From Nannocystis sp. (GTDB lineage Bacteria; Myxococcota_A; Polyangia; Nannocystales; Nannocystaceae), in assembly GCF_016714285.1 (NCBI RefSeq), contig NZ_JADJNN010000038.1:1-64000 (forward strand): a stretch of DNA of 64,000 nucleotides, given 5' to 3'. Of the stretch, positions 9,812 to 21,458 are shown piece by piece. Positions within the stretch are counted from its first letter, which is position 1. Each line of letters starts with the position of its first letter. A model generated the notes under the pieces. That model was given only the letters and a program-made list of their open reading frames with translations, did not search any database and was not told where the DNA came from. The position numbers were made by a program, and so were the translations under genes.

Positions 9812-10692
9812 GACCCCTCCGGTTTGGGCGCGGCCGGCAAAGGTACGTGCAGCGCCACGGGCACGCGCGCGACACCTCCGCCCGCGAGCGCCAGCATCAT
9901 CTCGCCGAGGTACGTCTGCGCCGTCGCCATCTCCTCTGGTGGCGTGCTCACGAGGCTGACCGCGACCTCACAACGCTCACCCCGCAGCAGCACGGCGCGG
10001 TCGGGTTTGCAGCGCAGGCCGAGGGTCTGGGCCCCGGTGCCGTCGGCGAGCACGAGCGAGACCTCTTGCGGCAGCGTGACCACCAACTCGCCGCTGCGGT
10101 GGTTCTCCAGGACCAGCGCGACCGCGGCGCCCGCGGTCGGGTCGAGGTGGACGATCGCCCCGCCCTTGCCGCCGGCGGTGACATGGACCCCGTCGGCGGA
10201 CGACCCCGTCCCCGTGACGGTGCGCAGCGCGGCGAGCAGGCGGCGATTGGCGCGGGCGTTGAGGTTGAGCAGCTCGCGGAAGGTCTGGGCGCCGATGTTG
10301 ACGAGGTCGTAGAGGAGGCCGGACTCGCCGGCGACCTGCTCGCGGTACTGCGTGGCCTTGTGCTTCAGCTCGAGCGCGTCGACGAGGCCGCTGATGATCG
10401 CGTCCTCGGCGTCTTTGCGGGCGCCCCGCTCGCGGCTCGCCACGGACGGGGCCACGCGCGGCCGCTCGCCGACCAGGCGAGGATCGAGCTCGAACCTGTC
10501 GATCGTCACCTCCCCGCCGCGCTCGACGACCTCCGAGATCACCAGGACCTCCCCGGCGACGTCGACCCGCGCGGGGAACTTGTGCTCGCGCACCCAGCTC
10601 GCAAGCGACTCGCGGAGCTGCTCCGTCGTCATCACACCACCCTGCAGCAGCTTCTCCAGCTGCCTCGACATCGACGTCTTGAGACTATCCAT
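9808..10692 (-). CDS. Unrecognised 294-aa two-part protein in the prenyl operon
   Basis: A 294-residue cytosolic-looking protein whose ATG is at 10692, eight bases after the prenyl synthase stop. The first ~170 residues are helical (MSRQLEKLLQGGVMTTEQLR, later LLYDLVNIGAQTFRELLNLN). The last ~120 are beta-rich and Gly/Val-rich (GAIVHLDPTAGAAVALVLEN), reminiscent of an immunoglobulin-like or C2-like sandwich. No family is recognised. The stop overlaps the next start (9808-9811). It may act as a scaffold or binding partner for the operon's enzymes, but that is speculation. Confidence 0.72.
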   Translation of the reverse strand: MDSLKTSMSRQLEKLLQGGVMTTEQLRESLASWVREHKFPARVDVAGEVLVISEVVERGGEVTIDRFELDPRLVGERPRVAPSVASRERGARKDAEDAIISGLVDALELKHKATQYREQVAGESGLLYDLVNIGAQTFRELLNLNARANRRLLAALRTVTGTGSSADGVHVTAGGKGGAIVHLDPTAGAAVALVLENHRSGELVVTLPQEVSLVLADGTGAQTLGLRCKPDRAVLLRGERCEVAVSLVSTPPEEMATAQTYLGEMMLALAGGGVARVPVALHVPLPAAPKPEGS

Positions 10693-10700
10693 CGAATACC

Positions 10701-11780
10701 TTAGTGGTTACGGGTCACGAGATATTGCATGAGCCCCGCGAGAAAGTCGCGGTGAACCGAGGGCGCGAGGGCGCCGCGGAGCACCGAGAACAGCCGGGCG
10801 GCGCGGTCGGCCCGCTGCTGGGCGCGTCGCCTCGCATAATCCACGCACCCGTATTTGAACAGATGATCACGGAGGCGGGTGACCTCCTCCTCGGTCTTGA
10901 CGTCGGGTCCGGTGTCGCCGTCGTCGACCGGCCGGCGCTTGCGCAGGACCGCGGCCGCGGCCGCACGGTCGGCCTCGTCGGCGGACCGCATCAGCGCGAC
11001 GATCATCAGGGTGTGCTTGCCCTCCCACAGGTCGCCGGCGATCTCCTTGCCGTACGCCCGCTCGGCGGCGACGAGGTTGAGCACGTCGTCCTGGATCTGA
11101 AACGCCGTCCCCATCAGGCTGGCGAGCAGGCGAATGCGCGTCTGTTGCTGCGGGGTCGCGCCGGCGACGATCGCACCGGCCAGCATCGGCGCGAGGAACG
11201 AGTACCAGGTCGTCTTCTTGTGGACCATCCGGTAGTAATCGCGGTCCGCGAGCGACCAGGTGCCGCGGCGGATCCAGCCGAGCTCGATCGCCTGACCCTC
11301 CGCGGACTCGCGGGCCATCCGCGCGACCAGCTCGAGCAGACGCAGCGCCTTGCCCACCCCGAGCGTCCGCGTGTTGTCGAGCAACGGCCCCAGGCACAGC
11401 GCCAGCATCGCGTCGCCGACGTTGACCGCGATCGGCACGCCGTGCTGACGGTGCAGGGTCGGCCGGTCGCGCCGCAGCAGCGAGCCGTCCTCGACGTCGT
11501 CGTGGATCAGGAACGCGTTGTGGTACAGCTCGAACACGGCCGCGGTCGGCATCATCGCCTCGTGGCCGCCGCCCAGCGCCCGGCAGACCGCGAAGCACAG
11601 AGCCGGACGCAGGCCCTTCGCCTCGCGAAACGGGTAGTCCCGCATCAGCGCATACAGCTCGTCGTCGTGGCGGGTCCCGCGGGGGATGATGCGGTCGATC
11701 TCGGCGAGCGTCCAACCGCGCACCTCCTCGAGGTACGAGGACAGCTCCGCCGACGACAACCCATCCACCGCGGTGCTCAA
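10701..11780 (-). CDS. Trans-isoprenyl diphosphate synthase (GGPP-synthase type)
   Basis: This enzyme family condenses allylic diphosphates with isopentenyl diphosphate. The first Asp-rich motif is FLIHDDVEDGSLLRRDRPT (DDxxD with the flanking RR). The second is QIQDDVLNL, where the last position is Asn rather than Asp. KGLRPAL supplies the N-terminal Lys/Arg diphosphate-binding site, and WEGKHTLMI corresponds to the conserved G-K-x-T. The DDxxN form is typical of short-chain GGPP synthases of the eukaryotic type. The frame starts at TTG 11780; a GTG at 11768 is better spaced from GGAGG and may be the true start. The gene heads a minus-strand operon reaching 4053, with all gaps 31 bp or shorter. 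Confidence 0.93.
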   Translation of the reverse strand: MSTAVDGLSSAELSSYLEEVRGWTLAEIDRIIPRGTRHDDELYALMRDYPFREAKGLRPALCFAVCRALGGGHEAMMPTAAVFELYHNAFLIHDDVEDGSLLRRDRPTLHRQHGVPIAVNVGDAMLALCLGPLLDNTRTLGVGKALRLLELVARMARESAEGQAIELGWIRRGTWSLADRDYYRMVHKKTTWYSFLAPMLAGAIVAGATPQQQTRIRLLASLMGTAFQIQDDVLNLVAAERAYGKEIAGDLWEGKHTLMIVALMRSADEADRAAAAAVLRKRRPVDDGDTGPDVKTEEEVTRLRDHLFKYGCVDYARRRAQQRADRAARLFSVLRGALAPSVHRDFLAGLMQYLVTRNH

Positions 11781-12144
11781 ACCTCCGCCCCCACGTCGAC
11801 AATCACCCGGCGATGCTGCACGTCGGCCGATCTCCTGTCAAGGCGCCGATGCAGCGGCTTACCTGTCCGCGATTCTCGACAGGGAGTGTATTCCTCGACG
11901 GCCCTCGCCGATAAGGGGCGATCGCGAGCTCGTCGCCGACCCGGTCCGTACACGCCACTCACCCACGGTGTCCACGATCCTCGACAGGGGCCGCGATGCC
12001 TGCCTCGCGGCCTCGCGGCGACACCCGGCCGAATCGGTGCAGGCCTGGTCGAACCGTCCGTCCGAAAAAAGCTACAGGCCGTCGCGTGGCCACCGCCGAC
12101 CGCTCGCGACACGCGCTGGTACACGGGTTGCAGATACCAAGGAT
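11781..12144. promoter_or_regulatory. Divergent intergenic region between prenyl operon and lipoprotein cluster
   Basis: A 364-bp gap between divergently transcribed gene sets, so it must hold promoters for both. It contains a direct repeat, CGCGATTCTCGACAGGG (11869-11885) and CACGATCCTCGACAGGG (11973-11989), with a partial third copy at 11891 (TTCCTCGACGG). Such spaced repeats could be regulator sites. No convincing -35/-10 pair could be chosen in this GC-rich DNA, and no reading frame looks coding. Confidence 0.4.
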
Positions 12145-12879
12145 ATGAAGATTCGCCCACGTTGGTTCGATGCGACCCTGCTGCTCATCGCGCTCATCGC
12201 GCTCGGCGCCTGCGAGCGAGAGCGTATCTACAGCGACGACGGCGCGTATGACGGCGGTGACCTCGTCGACCCCGCGGACCCCAACGCGCTGTCGTCCGTG
12301 CTGGTCGTCCCGGGCGGGGTCCGCGGCTACGGCAGCCCGCCAGCGCAAGGCGGCCTCGACGCGCCGGTGATCACCGGCGGCGGCCAGGTCGGCGTCACCG
12401 CCGGCGGCCAGGCGATCATCGAGCTCGGGTTCTCCTCCACGAGCGGTTACCGCGACTGCTACGTCCAGGTGCAGGGCGCGAGCGAATACTTCCGCATCTC
12501 CGCCACCGATCCGACCACCTACGGGACCGTGCAGATCCCCGTCAATGTCCCCGACAACGTCGCCAGCGGCGGCTTCACCTTCTATAGCTGCATCGCCGGG
12601 ACCAACGGCAGCGTCTCGAACCCGATCGCCACACCCGTGACGGTGACCCGCCCCGGCGACGACCCCGGGCCAGGCTCGAACCCCGACGGCGAATTCATCT
12701 GCAGCGACAGCGGCTCCACGCCCGGGTGCACGCTTGACTACTGCGTCGATACCTACGCCACCAATTGCTACTACGAGCTCAACGGCTCGCAATACCCGTG
12801 CGACTGCTATGACACCACACAGTGCGTCGAACAGGTGATCACCGCGATGGAGTCGATCCCCGCATGCGGCTCCTTCTAG
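12145..12879 (+). CDS. Cys-rich lipoprotein, first gene of an envelope cluster
   Basis: A 244-residue predicted lipoprotein. The ATG at 12145 gives a short basic N-region, a hydrophobic core and the lipobox LGAC (DATLLLIALIALGAC). The middle is beta-rich and Gly-rich, like an immunoglobulin-type fold. The C-terminal ~60 residues hold eight cysteines (CTLDYCVDTYATNCYYEL ... CDCYDTTQC), suggesting disulfides formed outside the cytoplasm. There is no recognised family. It is followed by four genes on the same strand, most encoding exported or membrane proteins. Confidence 0.78.
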   Translation: MKIRPRWFDATLLLIALIALGACERERIYSDDGAYDGGDLVDPADPNALSSVLVVPGGVRGYGSPPAQGGLDAPVITGGGQVGVTAGGQAIIELGFSSTSGYRDCYVQVQGASEYFRISATDPTTYGTVQIPVNVPDNVASGGFTFYSCIAGTNGSVSNPIATPVTVTRPGDDPGPGSNPDGEFICSDSGSTPGCTLDYCVDTYATNCYYELNGSQYPCDCYDTTQCVEQVITAMESIPACGSF

Positions 12880-12923
12880 CCGCGAACGACGTGAAAGGTC
12901 CGCCCCGTATCATGGTACCGCCG

Positions 12924-13647
12924 ATGAACCAATCCCCGCGCCGCCGCATCGCCGCATCGCTGGCGCTCGTCCTCGTCGCCTTCGCGCCGAACGCCGCAGC
13001 CGCCCAGGCAGCGAGCCCTCAGACGGCACCCGCCTCCCCCGCCTCCCCCGCCTCCTCCGGTCGGACCGCCGTCCGCGGATTTCGATATCTTCGCCCCAGC
13101 GCCCGCCGCTCCGGCGCCCGCCGCTCCGGGGGGCATGGACGCGCTGAAGGGCAAGCAGGTCGGCCTGATCGTCGCAGGCCGCGAGGTGAGCGGGCTGGTC
13201 ACCGCCGTCGACGGCGACTTCGTCACTCTGGTCGACAGGGACATGAAGCTCGTGATGGTCCCGAAGGCGCAGATCACCGAGATCCGCGCCGCCAGGGACA
13301 ACGGAGCCGCCTCGCCTGCTCGCTCGTCGCGGCCCGCCAGGACCGAGATACCCCCGACCGGCGGCGGGCTGTACGCCGGCGGCATCCTGCTGACGATCTT
13401 CGGCGCCGCCTCGCTGGTCTCCGGCATGACCTTCGTCTTCATTACCCCGGAGGACCCGATCCTGTGGGCCACCCAGGCCCCGCCGGGCCTCGTCATGCTG
13501 ACGGCCGGCATCCCCATGACGGTCGAGGGGGCCCGGCGCCGCAACCTGTATCGCCGGGCGCTCTACGAGCGCCTCGGTCGCCTGTCACCGACCGTCTCCC
13601 GCACCGCCGGCGGCGGCTGGACCGGTGGAATCACCCTGCGCTTTTGA
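12924..13647 (+). pseudogene. Exported two-TM protein split by a frameshift in a C-rich repeat
   Basis: The start at 12924 encodes a good signal peptide (RIAASLALVLVAFAPNAAAAQA), but this frame then degenerates. The downstream part (GGMDALKGKQVGLIVAGREV onwards, to 13647) is in the next frame and has no start of its own upstream of 13135. Both join if one base is removed in the C-rich repeat at 13031-13060 (three 9-bp units of GCCTCCCCC type). The reconstructed protein would have a signal peptide, a Pro/Ala linker, a small domain with hydrolase-like 'GREVSGLVTAVDGDFVTLVD' repeats, one or two membrane helices and the tail TVSRTAGGGWTGGITLRF. The shift may be a sequencing error, decay, or a slippage switch. 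Confidence 0.6.
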
Positions 13648-13669
13648 CCCCGCACCAGGAACATCGACC

Positions 13670-14215
13670 GTGAATCTGCCCATCACCATCATCTTCGGCG
13701 GAGCGACCGCGCTGACCCTCGCCGCGACCTCGCCGGCCCGCGCCGCAGCTCCACCGGACTCGCCACAGCCGGGCCTGTCGCCGACCGCCCGCAAGCTGCG
13801 CGCCGTCATGCGCCTGCGCCCCACCTCCGAGGGCCCCGCGAGCGCGTGCCAGAACCTCGACGCCGACCCTGAGCCGCGCAAGGGCATCGGCCTGATGATC
13901 ACCGGCGGCGCGATCGCCAGCGTCGGCCTGCCACTCGCCATCCTCGGCATGATCCGGATGAGCTCCACCCCCGAGGTGTTCGACAGTCTAAACGGGTACC
14001 CGGATTGGGAGGCCACGTACGAGCTCTCCAGAGCTCACGCCCCGATGGCGTTCACCGGCCTGCTGTTCTCCGCCGTCGCCCTGCCGATGCTCGTCGTCGG
14101 CGGCGTTCGCCACATCCAGTGGCGCCGCTGGAAGCAGGAGCAGCTAGCGTTCACGCCGACCGTGACCCGCACCGCCCACGGCACCGTGACCCCCGGGTTC
14201 ACCCTGCGCTTTTGA
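13670..14215 (+). CDS. Exported two-TM protein, paralogue of the preceding gene
   Basis: A protein of about 181 residues. The GTG at 13670 is preferred because CAGGAA lies upstream and it begins directly with a signal-like segment (LPITIIFGGATALTLAAT). Two hydrophobic helices follow (GLMITGGAIASVGLPLAILG and GLLFSAVALPMLVVGGV). The C-terminus TPTVTRTAHGTVTPGFTLRF closely matches the end of the preceding protein, showing the two are paralogues. No known domain is recognised. The ending in aromatic Phe resembles an outer-membrane signal, but the rest is not a beta-barrel. Confidence 0.7.
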   Translation: MNLPITIIFGGATALTLAATSPARAAAPPDSPQPGLSPTARKLRAVMRLRPTSEGPASACQNLDADPEPRKGIGLMITGGAIASVGLPLAILGMIRMSSTPEVFDSLNGYPDWEATYELSRAHAPMAFTGLLFSAVALPMLVVGGVRHIQWRRWKQEQLAFTPTVTRTAHGTVTPGFTLRF

Positions 14216-14265
14216 GATTCGTCAATTGCGACAGTTCACCCCGTATCACCGTTCGAAACACCATT

Positions 14266-15504
14266 ATGAATCACCGTATCCTCTTGGCCGCACTCGCGGT
14301 CGCTATCGTGGACATCGCGTGTGGCGTCCGGTTCGACCCGTACACGATTTCACCCAATCTGGCTGCCACGCTCGAAAAGAATGTGTATGCCTGCCAATCT
14401 GACTCCTCGGGCGGTTTCGAGGACTGCTACAGGCGGAAACTCCTCTCTATTGATACGTCGACCAACCGGGAGACGTGCTATGTGATGATCCTCGCGACCA
14501 AACACCCCGCGCAGCGGTGGCTGACAAGCGAGGACTCCCCGACGTTCGACGCCTGCGTCACCAAGCGCGCCGCCGCGGCCGAAGCCGCCGCAGAGCCGAC
14601 GTCGACCGCCACCGCGAACGACGCTCCCACAGCCGGGAAGACCGCGTTCGCGGCGCTCGAGACGGGCGCCGCGAACACGACCTGCCCGCGGGTGGCCGCC
14701 GCGGACCGCCTGCTCGAGAAGCTCGACGAGGGCACGCTCATGCAGGTGGTGGCGGACAGCCTGACGCGCACCGCCGGCTGGAAGGCGGCGGACGTCCAGC
14801 GCTTCCTCCTGCTCTCGGCGAGGTACGCGGAGACCTGCAATCAGGACGCGACGAACGCCGCGGTCCTCTACGATCACGTCGCGGCGGTCGGCCTCGACGA
14901 GGCGCTCGTCGAGCGCGCGGCCGCTGCGAAGGAGTGCGGGTTCCTCAAAATTCTGGCGACCCGCGACCTCTGGCCGTTCGCGCGGACGTTCGCGGGCGAG
15001 GTCGAGGCCGGGCGGTACGAGGAGGCCGAGGTCACCCGGGTCCTGTGGATCGAGACGCTGGACAGGTACCGAACCGGCTGCGCCGAGCGCCTCTCCAGCC
15101 GCGAGCGGATCGCCGCCGAGACCAAGATCCGCCGGCTCCACCGCATCATCGGCCTCGACGACCCGACCCTGATCGGCATGCGCAGCAAGATGATCGACGC
15201 GCTCAAGGCCGGCGCGACCGACAAGGTCCTCGCCCTCTCGAAGGCTATCTCCGAGCGCGAGCAGGTGCTCGACGGCGCCAACGCGTCCGAGTACCGGGCC
15301 AAGCTCGCGGCGATCGAGGGATCGCTCGCGGACCAGAAGAAGGCCGCCGGCACCCCCGCACCGGCCAAACCGGACGCGACCGCCGCCGCCGCGAGCAAGT
15401 CGAAGAACGTCGCCGAGACCGCCGCCAACGTCGCCGCCACCGCGAAGAGCGTCGCCGCCACCGTCGAGACGACGCAACAGATCCTCAGCATCTTCGGGAT
15501 CTGA
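14266..15504 (+). CDS. Putative lipoprotein with helical repeats, 412 aa
   Basis: The ATG at 14266 gives an N-terminal hydrophobic stretch (ILLAALAVAIVDIACG) with Cys at the end; the lipobox is weak (Asp at -3). The mature part contains several cysteines in the first 100 residues, then long Ala/Glu/Arg helices without TPR consensus. The tail is a low-complexity Ala/Thr/Lys segment (AETAANVAATAKSVAATVET). No family is recognised. It sits 50 bp after the paralogue pair and 63 bp before another lipoprotein gene, probably in one operon. Confidence 0.72.
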   Translation: MNHRILLAALAVAIVDIACGVRFDPYTISPNLAATLEKNVYACQSDSSGGFEDCYRRKLLSIDTSTNRETCYVMILATKHPAQRWLTSEDSPTFDACVTKRAAAAEAAAEPTSTATANDAPTAGKTAFAALETGAANTTCPRVAAADRLLEKLDEGTLMQVVADSLTRTAGWKAADVQRFLLLSARYAETCNQDATNAAVLYDHVAAVGLDEALVERAAAAKECGFLKILATRDLWPFARTFAGEVEAGRYEEAEVTRVLWIETLDRYRTGCAERLSSRERIAAETKIRRLHRIIGLDDPTLIGMRSKMIDALKAGATDKVLALSKAISEREQVLDGANASEYRAKLAAIEGSLADQKKAAGTPAPAKPDATAAAASKSKNVAETAANVAATAKSVAATVETTQQILSIFGI

Positions 15505-15567
15505 CGCCGCCATCGCCATGCGCCACGCCCCCGGCGCTGCCTCACGAAGCTGAAAGGACGTAACTCC

Positions 15568-16491
15568 ATGCATTCGAAGTCGTATCTGCCCATATTCACA
15601 ACCATCCTGCTCGCGGCGCTCTCCGGCGCCTGCCGTTCGCAGAGCATGGGATACGTGGGAAAGGCGGCCAGCGCGCTCGGAGCCCACGCGAACACGCTGG
15701 CCGACACCGCCACGCTCTGCGAGCTGCGCAAGGATCCCGCGGAGTGCGAGCACGAGACCTTCGGGCCGCCGGTGGACGGGAAACCTGCCAATGTCTATGC
15801 GACCGACCACGCGATCGCCAAGTCCCTGACGACGCTCGCGGACTACGGCAAGGCCCTGGAGAAGCTCGCCGGCGTGAAGTCGACGGTGGGCGACCAGTTT
15901 GTCGCGGACGCCCTTGCCATCAACAGCGCCGCGAAATGGACAGACCTCGGGGACTCCGGCCCCGCCGCGATCAAGGAGGGCGTCAAACTCATCGACAGGC
16001 TCCTGACCTCCGGGCTGCAACGCCGGGAGTTCCGGGAGAACTACGACACGATCGCCGCGACGATGGACCAGCTCTCGGAGGCGTATATGGACCTGGCTCG
16101 CAACGAGCTCCGCCTGCAGTGCACCATCGAGAAACGACTATCAGAGAAGCTGCTTGATCTCGCGACCCCGTCGTGCGAGTCGACTTGCCGGAGTGCGAAC
16201 GACCTTCTGAGCTCCCACGCCAGGGACCTGCGCGCGCGTCTGAAGGCCCGCCGGACCGCCATTCGTGCGGCCGCCGCGGGACTGGTTGTCTTCTTCGAGG
16301 CGCACCGGCAGCTCGGCCGACTCCTCGGAGGCGGGAAGACCGACCATGAATTGCTGACGCAGATCAAGCGTACGAGCAAGTCTGCCGGCGAGCGAGCGGA
16401 CGAACAATTGCGAGCCGTCGAAGCGACCGTTTGTGCCGTCAACCCGACGACCGCCGCACCAATCGGAGCGGCCGAGAGAGGTGAGCCATGA
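15568..16491 (+). CDS. Lipoprotein, 307 aa, helical
   Basis: A clear lipoprotein signal: LPIFTTILLAALSGAC, with lipobox LSGAC. A GAAAGGA site sits 10 bases before the ATG. The mature protein is helical with scattered cysteines (CESTCRSANDLLSSHARDLR) and a hydrophobic patch (AAAGLVVFFEAHRQLGRLLG). No known domain. Its stop overlaps the next ATG (ATGA), so the next gene is translationally coupled. Confidence 0.78.
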   Translation: MHSKSYLPIFTTILLAALSGACRSQSMGYVGKAASALGAHANTLADTATLCELRKDPAECEHETFGPPVDGKPANVYATDHAIAKSLTTLADYGKALEKLAGVKSTVGDQFVADALAINSAAKWTDLGDSGPAAIKEGVKLIDRLLTSGLQRREFRENYDTIAATMDQLSEAYMDLARNELRLQCTIEKRLSEKLLDLATPSCESTCRSANDLLSSHARDLRARLKARRTAIRAAAAGLVVFFEAHRQLGRLLGGGKTDHELLTQIKRTSKSAGERADEQLRAVEATVCAVNPTTAAPIGAAERGEP

Positions 16492-16913
16492 CCCCGAACC
16501 AGCGAATGATCACCATCGCAGACCTCGTGAGCGACGCCGCGACGCGGACGATCGGGAGGGCCCGCGCGAAACACATTGCCGGGAAGATGACGGCCGAACA
16601 ATTCGACCAGGCTGTGGCGGGATACGACCGGGCGATCGAACACGCCGCACGCCTGACAACGGCCGCGCTGCACCAGACCGCCGTCGCTCTGTCGCCGCTC
16701 ACCACGGCGCTGGAGGAGTCCGTCGAGCGTATCAAGCAGGCCGTCCAGCGGATCGACCGCACCTCGGACGTCCTCACGATCCTCGGCAAGCTCCTCGGCT
16801 TCGCGGCGGCGATCGTCCTGGCGGTCGCTGCGCCGGCGCTGATCCCGGGCGCCGTCGCGGCCGGGGTCACGCTCGCCACCACGATTCACGCGGTGGCCTC
16901 CGACGACGAGTGA
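16488..16913 (+). CDS. Helical protein with C-terminal membrane segment
   Basis: A 141-residue protein starting at the ATGA overlap, with GAGAGAGGTGAGCC upstream. The N-terminal 110 residues are amphipathic helix (TAALHQTAVALSPLTTALEE). The C-terminal third is strongly hydrophobic (LLGFAAAIVLAVAAPALIPG), likely one or two membrane passes. No family is recognised. It is the last gene of the 12.1-16.9 kb cluster. Confidence 0.7.
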   Translation: MTPNQRMITIADLVSDAATRTIGRARAKHIAGKMTAEQFDQAVAGYDRAIEHAARLTTAALHQTAVALSPLTTALEESVERIKQAVQRIDRTSDVLTILGKLLGFAAAIVLAVAAPALIPGAVAAGVTLATTIHAVASDDE

Positions 16914-16999
16914 GGGTGATCGGCAAGCAGGGCGTCGGTCGACCGCGACGGGTGAACGAGCACTGAGGGGCCGCCTCAGGAACGGTCTTCAGGCGGAAG

Positions 17000-17228
17000 G
17001 GCCTATTTTCCCGTGGCTTCTCCTGGTTTGCCGCGCCTGGCCCGTCGTCGTTGGTCGTGGCCCCGCGCCCGCGGGCGACCCGGGCCATGGCCTGGTCGAG
17101 GTTGGCGGCGTCCGTGTGCAGGTACTTCTCGGTCGTGGCGATGTTCGCGTGGCCCCAGGAGCGCCTGGACGTCTCGCAGAGAGGCGCCGTTGTTCAGCGC
17201 CTGCGTGGCGAAGGTGTGGCGCGGTCTC
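17000..17228 (-). pseudogene. Tyrosine recombinase (XerC/D-like) C-terminal remnant
   Basis: Reading the minus strand from 17225 gives RHTFATQALNNGASLRDVQALL, which is the H/R box (HxxR-type region) and following helix of phage-type integrases. After one extra G in the run at about 17150 the frame continues GHANIATTEKYLHTD with the nucleophile Tyr (TTEKYLHT), then AANLDQAMARVA. So box II and the catalytic Tyr of a XerC/D-like recombinase are present, but broken by a one-base shift and missing all N-terminal parts. No recombinase start is present nearby. It is one of three recombinase fragments in the window. Confidence 0.82.
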
Positions 17229-17310
17229 GGGCGGGCACAATTTCTGAAAAATTCGATCGGCTCGCTTCAGCAGGAACTCCCCGTCGGCAACTACCCGGAG
17301 GAGGCCCACG

Positions 17311-17821
17311 ATGTCGAGCTCCCACCCTGCACCCTGGTTCATTCCCCGGCTGATCCGCGACCGCCAGCGGGCGTTCGGCGACGTCACGCTCCGCATGCCC
17401 GTCGAGCGCCCGTCCTCGCTACTCACCCGACCGAACCCGCCGTGCCGGCTCGCTGTGGTGAGTCTGCTCGTCGGTCTCTTCACGGCTCACCTCGCGCTCG
17501 CCCCCTCACCGGTCGCCGCGAGCCTCGCTCCGCAGCCGGAGCAGGCTGCCCCCGTCGTCCCGCGGTCCATGCCACCGCTCAAGTCCCCGCCGCCCAAGGC
17601 GTCACCGACGAGCCTCGTAGCCGTTCCACCGCGAGACGCTCCGCTTGCGCCGCCGCCACCCCAAGCATCGCCAGCGATCCCGAAGCGCGCCCCGCTCCGC
17701 CGCCCGCCGCTCGCCGTGCCACCGATGGCCACCCCGGATCCCCCGATCGTTCGCCTTGAGGATCTCGGCCTGCTCCCGATCCCCACGCGTCGCGTTTCCT
17801 CGCTCCCTGACAGGGGATCCC

Positions 17822-17829
<8 letters not shown>
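17311..17829 (+). CDS. Pro-rich single-TM protein upstream of the kinase
   Basis: A 172-residue frame with one hydrophobic segment (LAVVSLLVGLFTAHLALA, residues ~48-66) followed by a ~100-residue Pro/Ala/Ser-rich tail (LAPPPPQASPAIPKRAPL). It ends 8 bases into the kinase gene. The composition looks like a membrane anchor with an extended linker. It could be a real small gene or a chance frame in GC-rich DNA; the sensible hydrophobic profile and the overlap favour a gene. Confidence 0.45.
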
Positions 17830-21358
<3,529 letters not shown>

Positions 21359-21458
21359 CCCAGCGCTCGAGGTCCGACATCGTGCTCTCGACGAGCGCCG
21401 CCGAACGCGACAGCTCGGCCATCTTCGCCAACGACACCGTGTCTGCGGTCCCCGAGCA

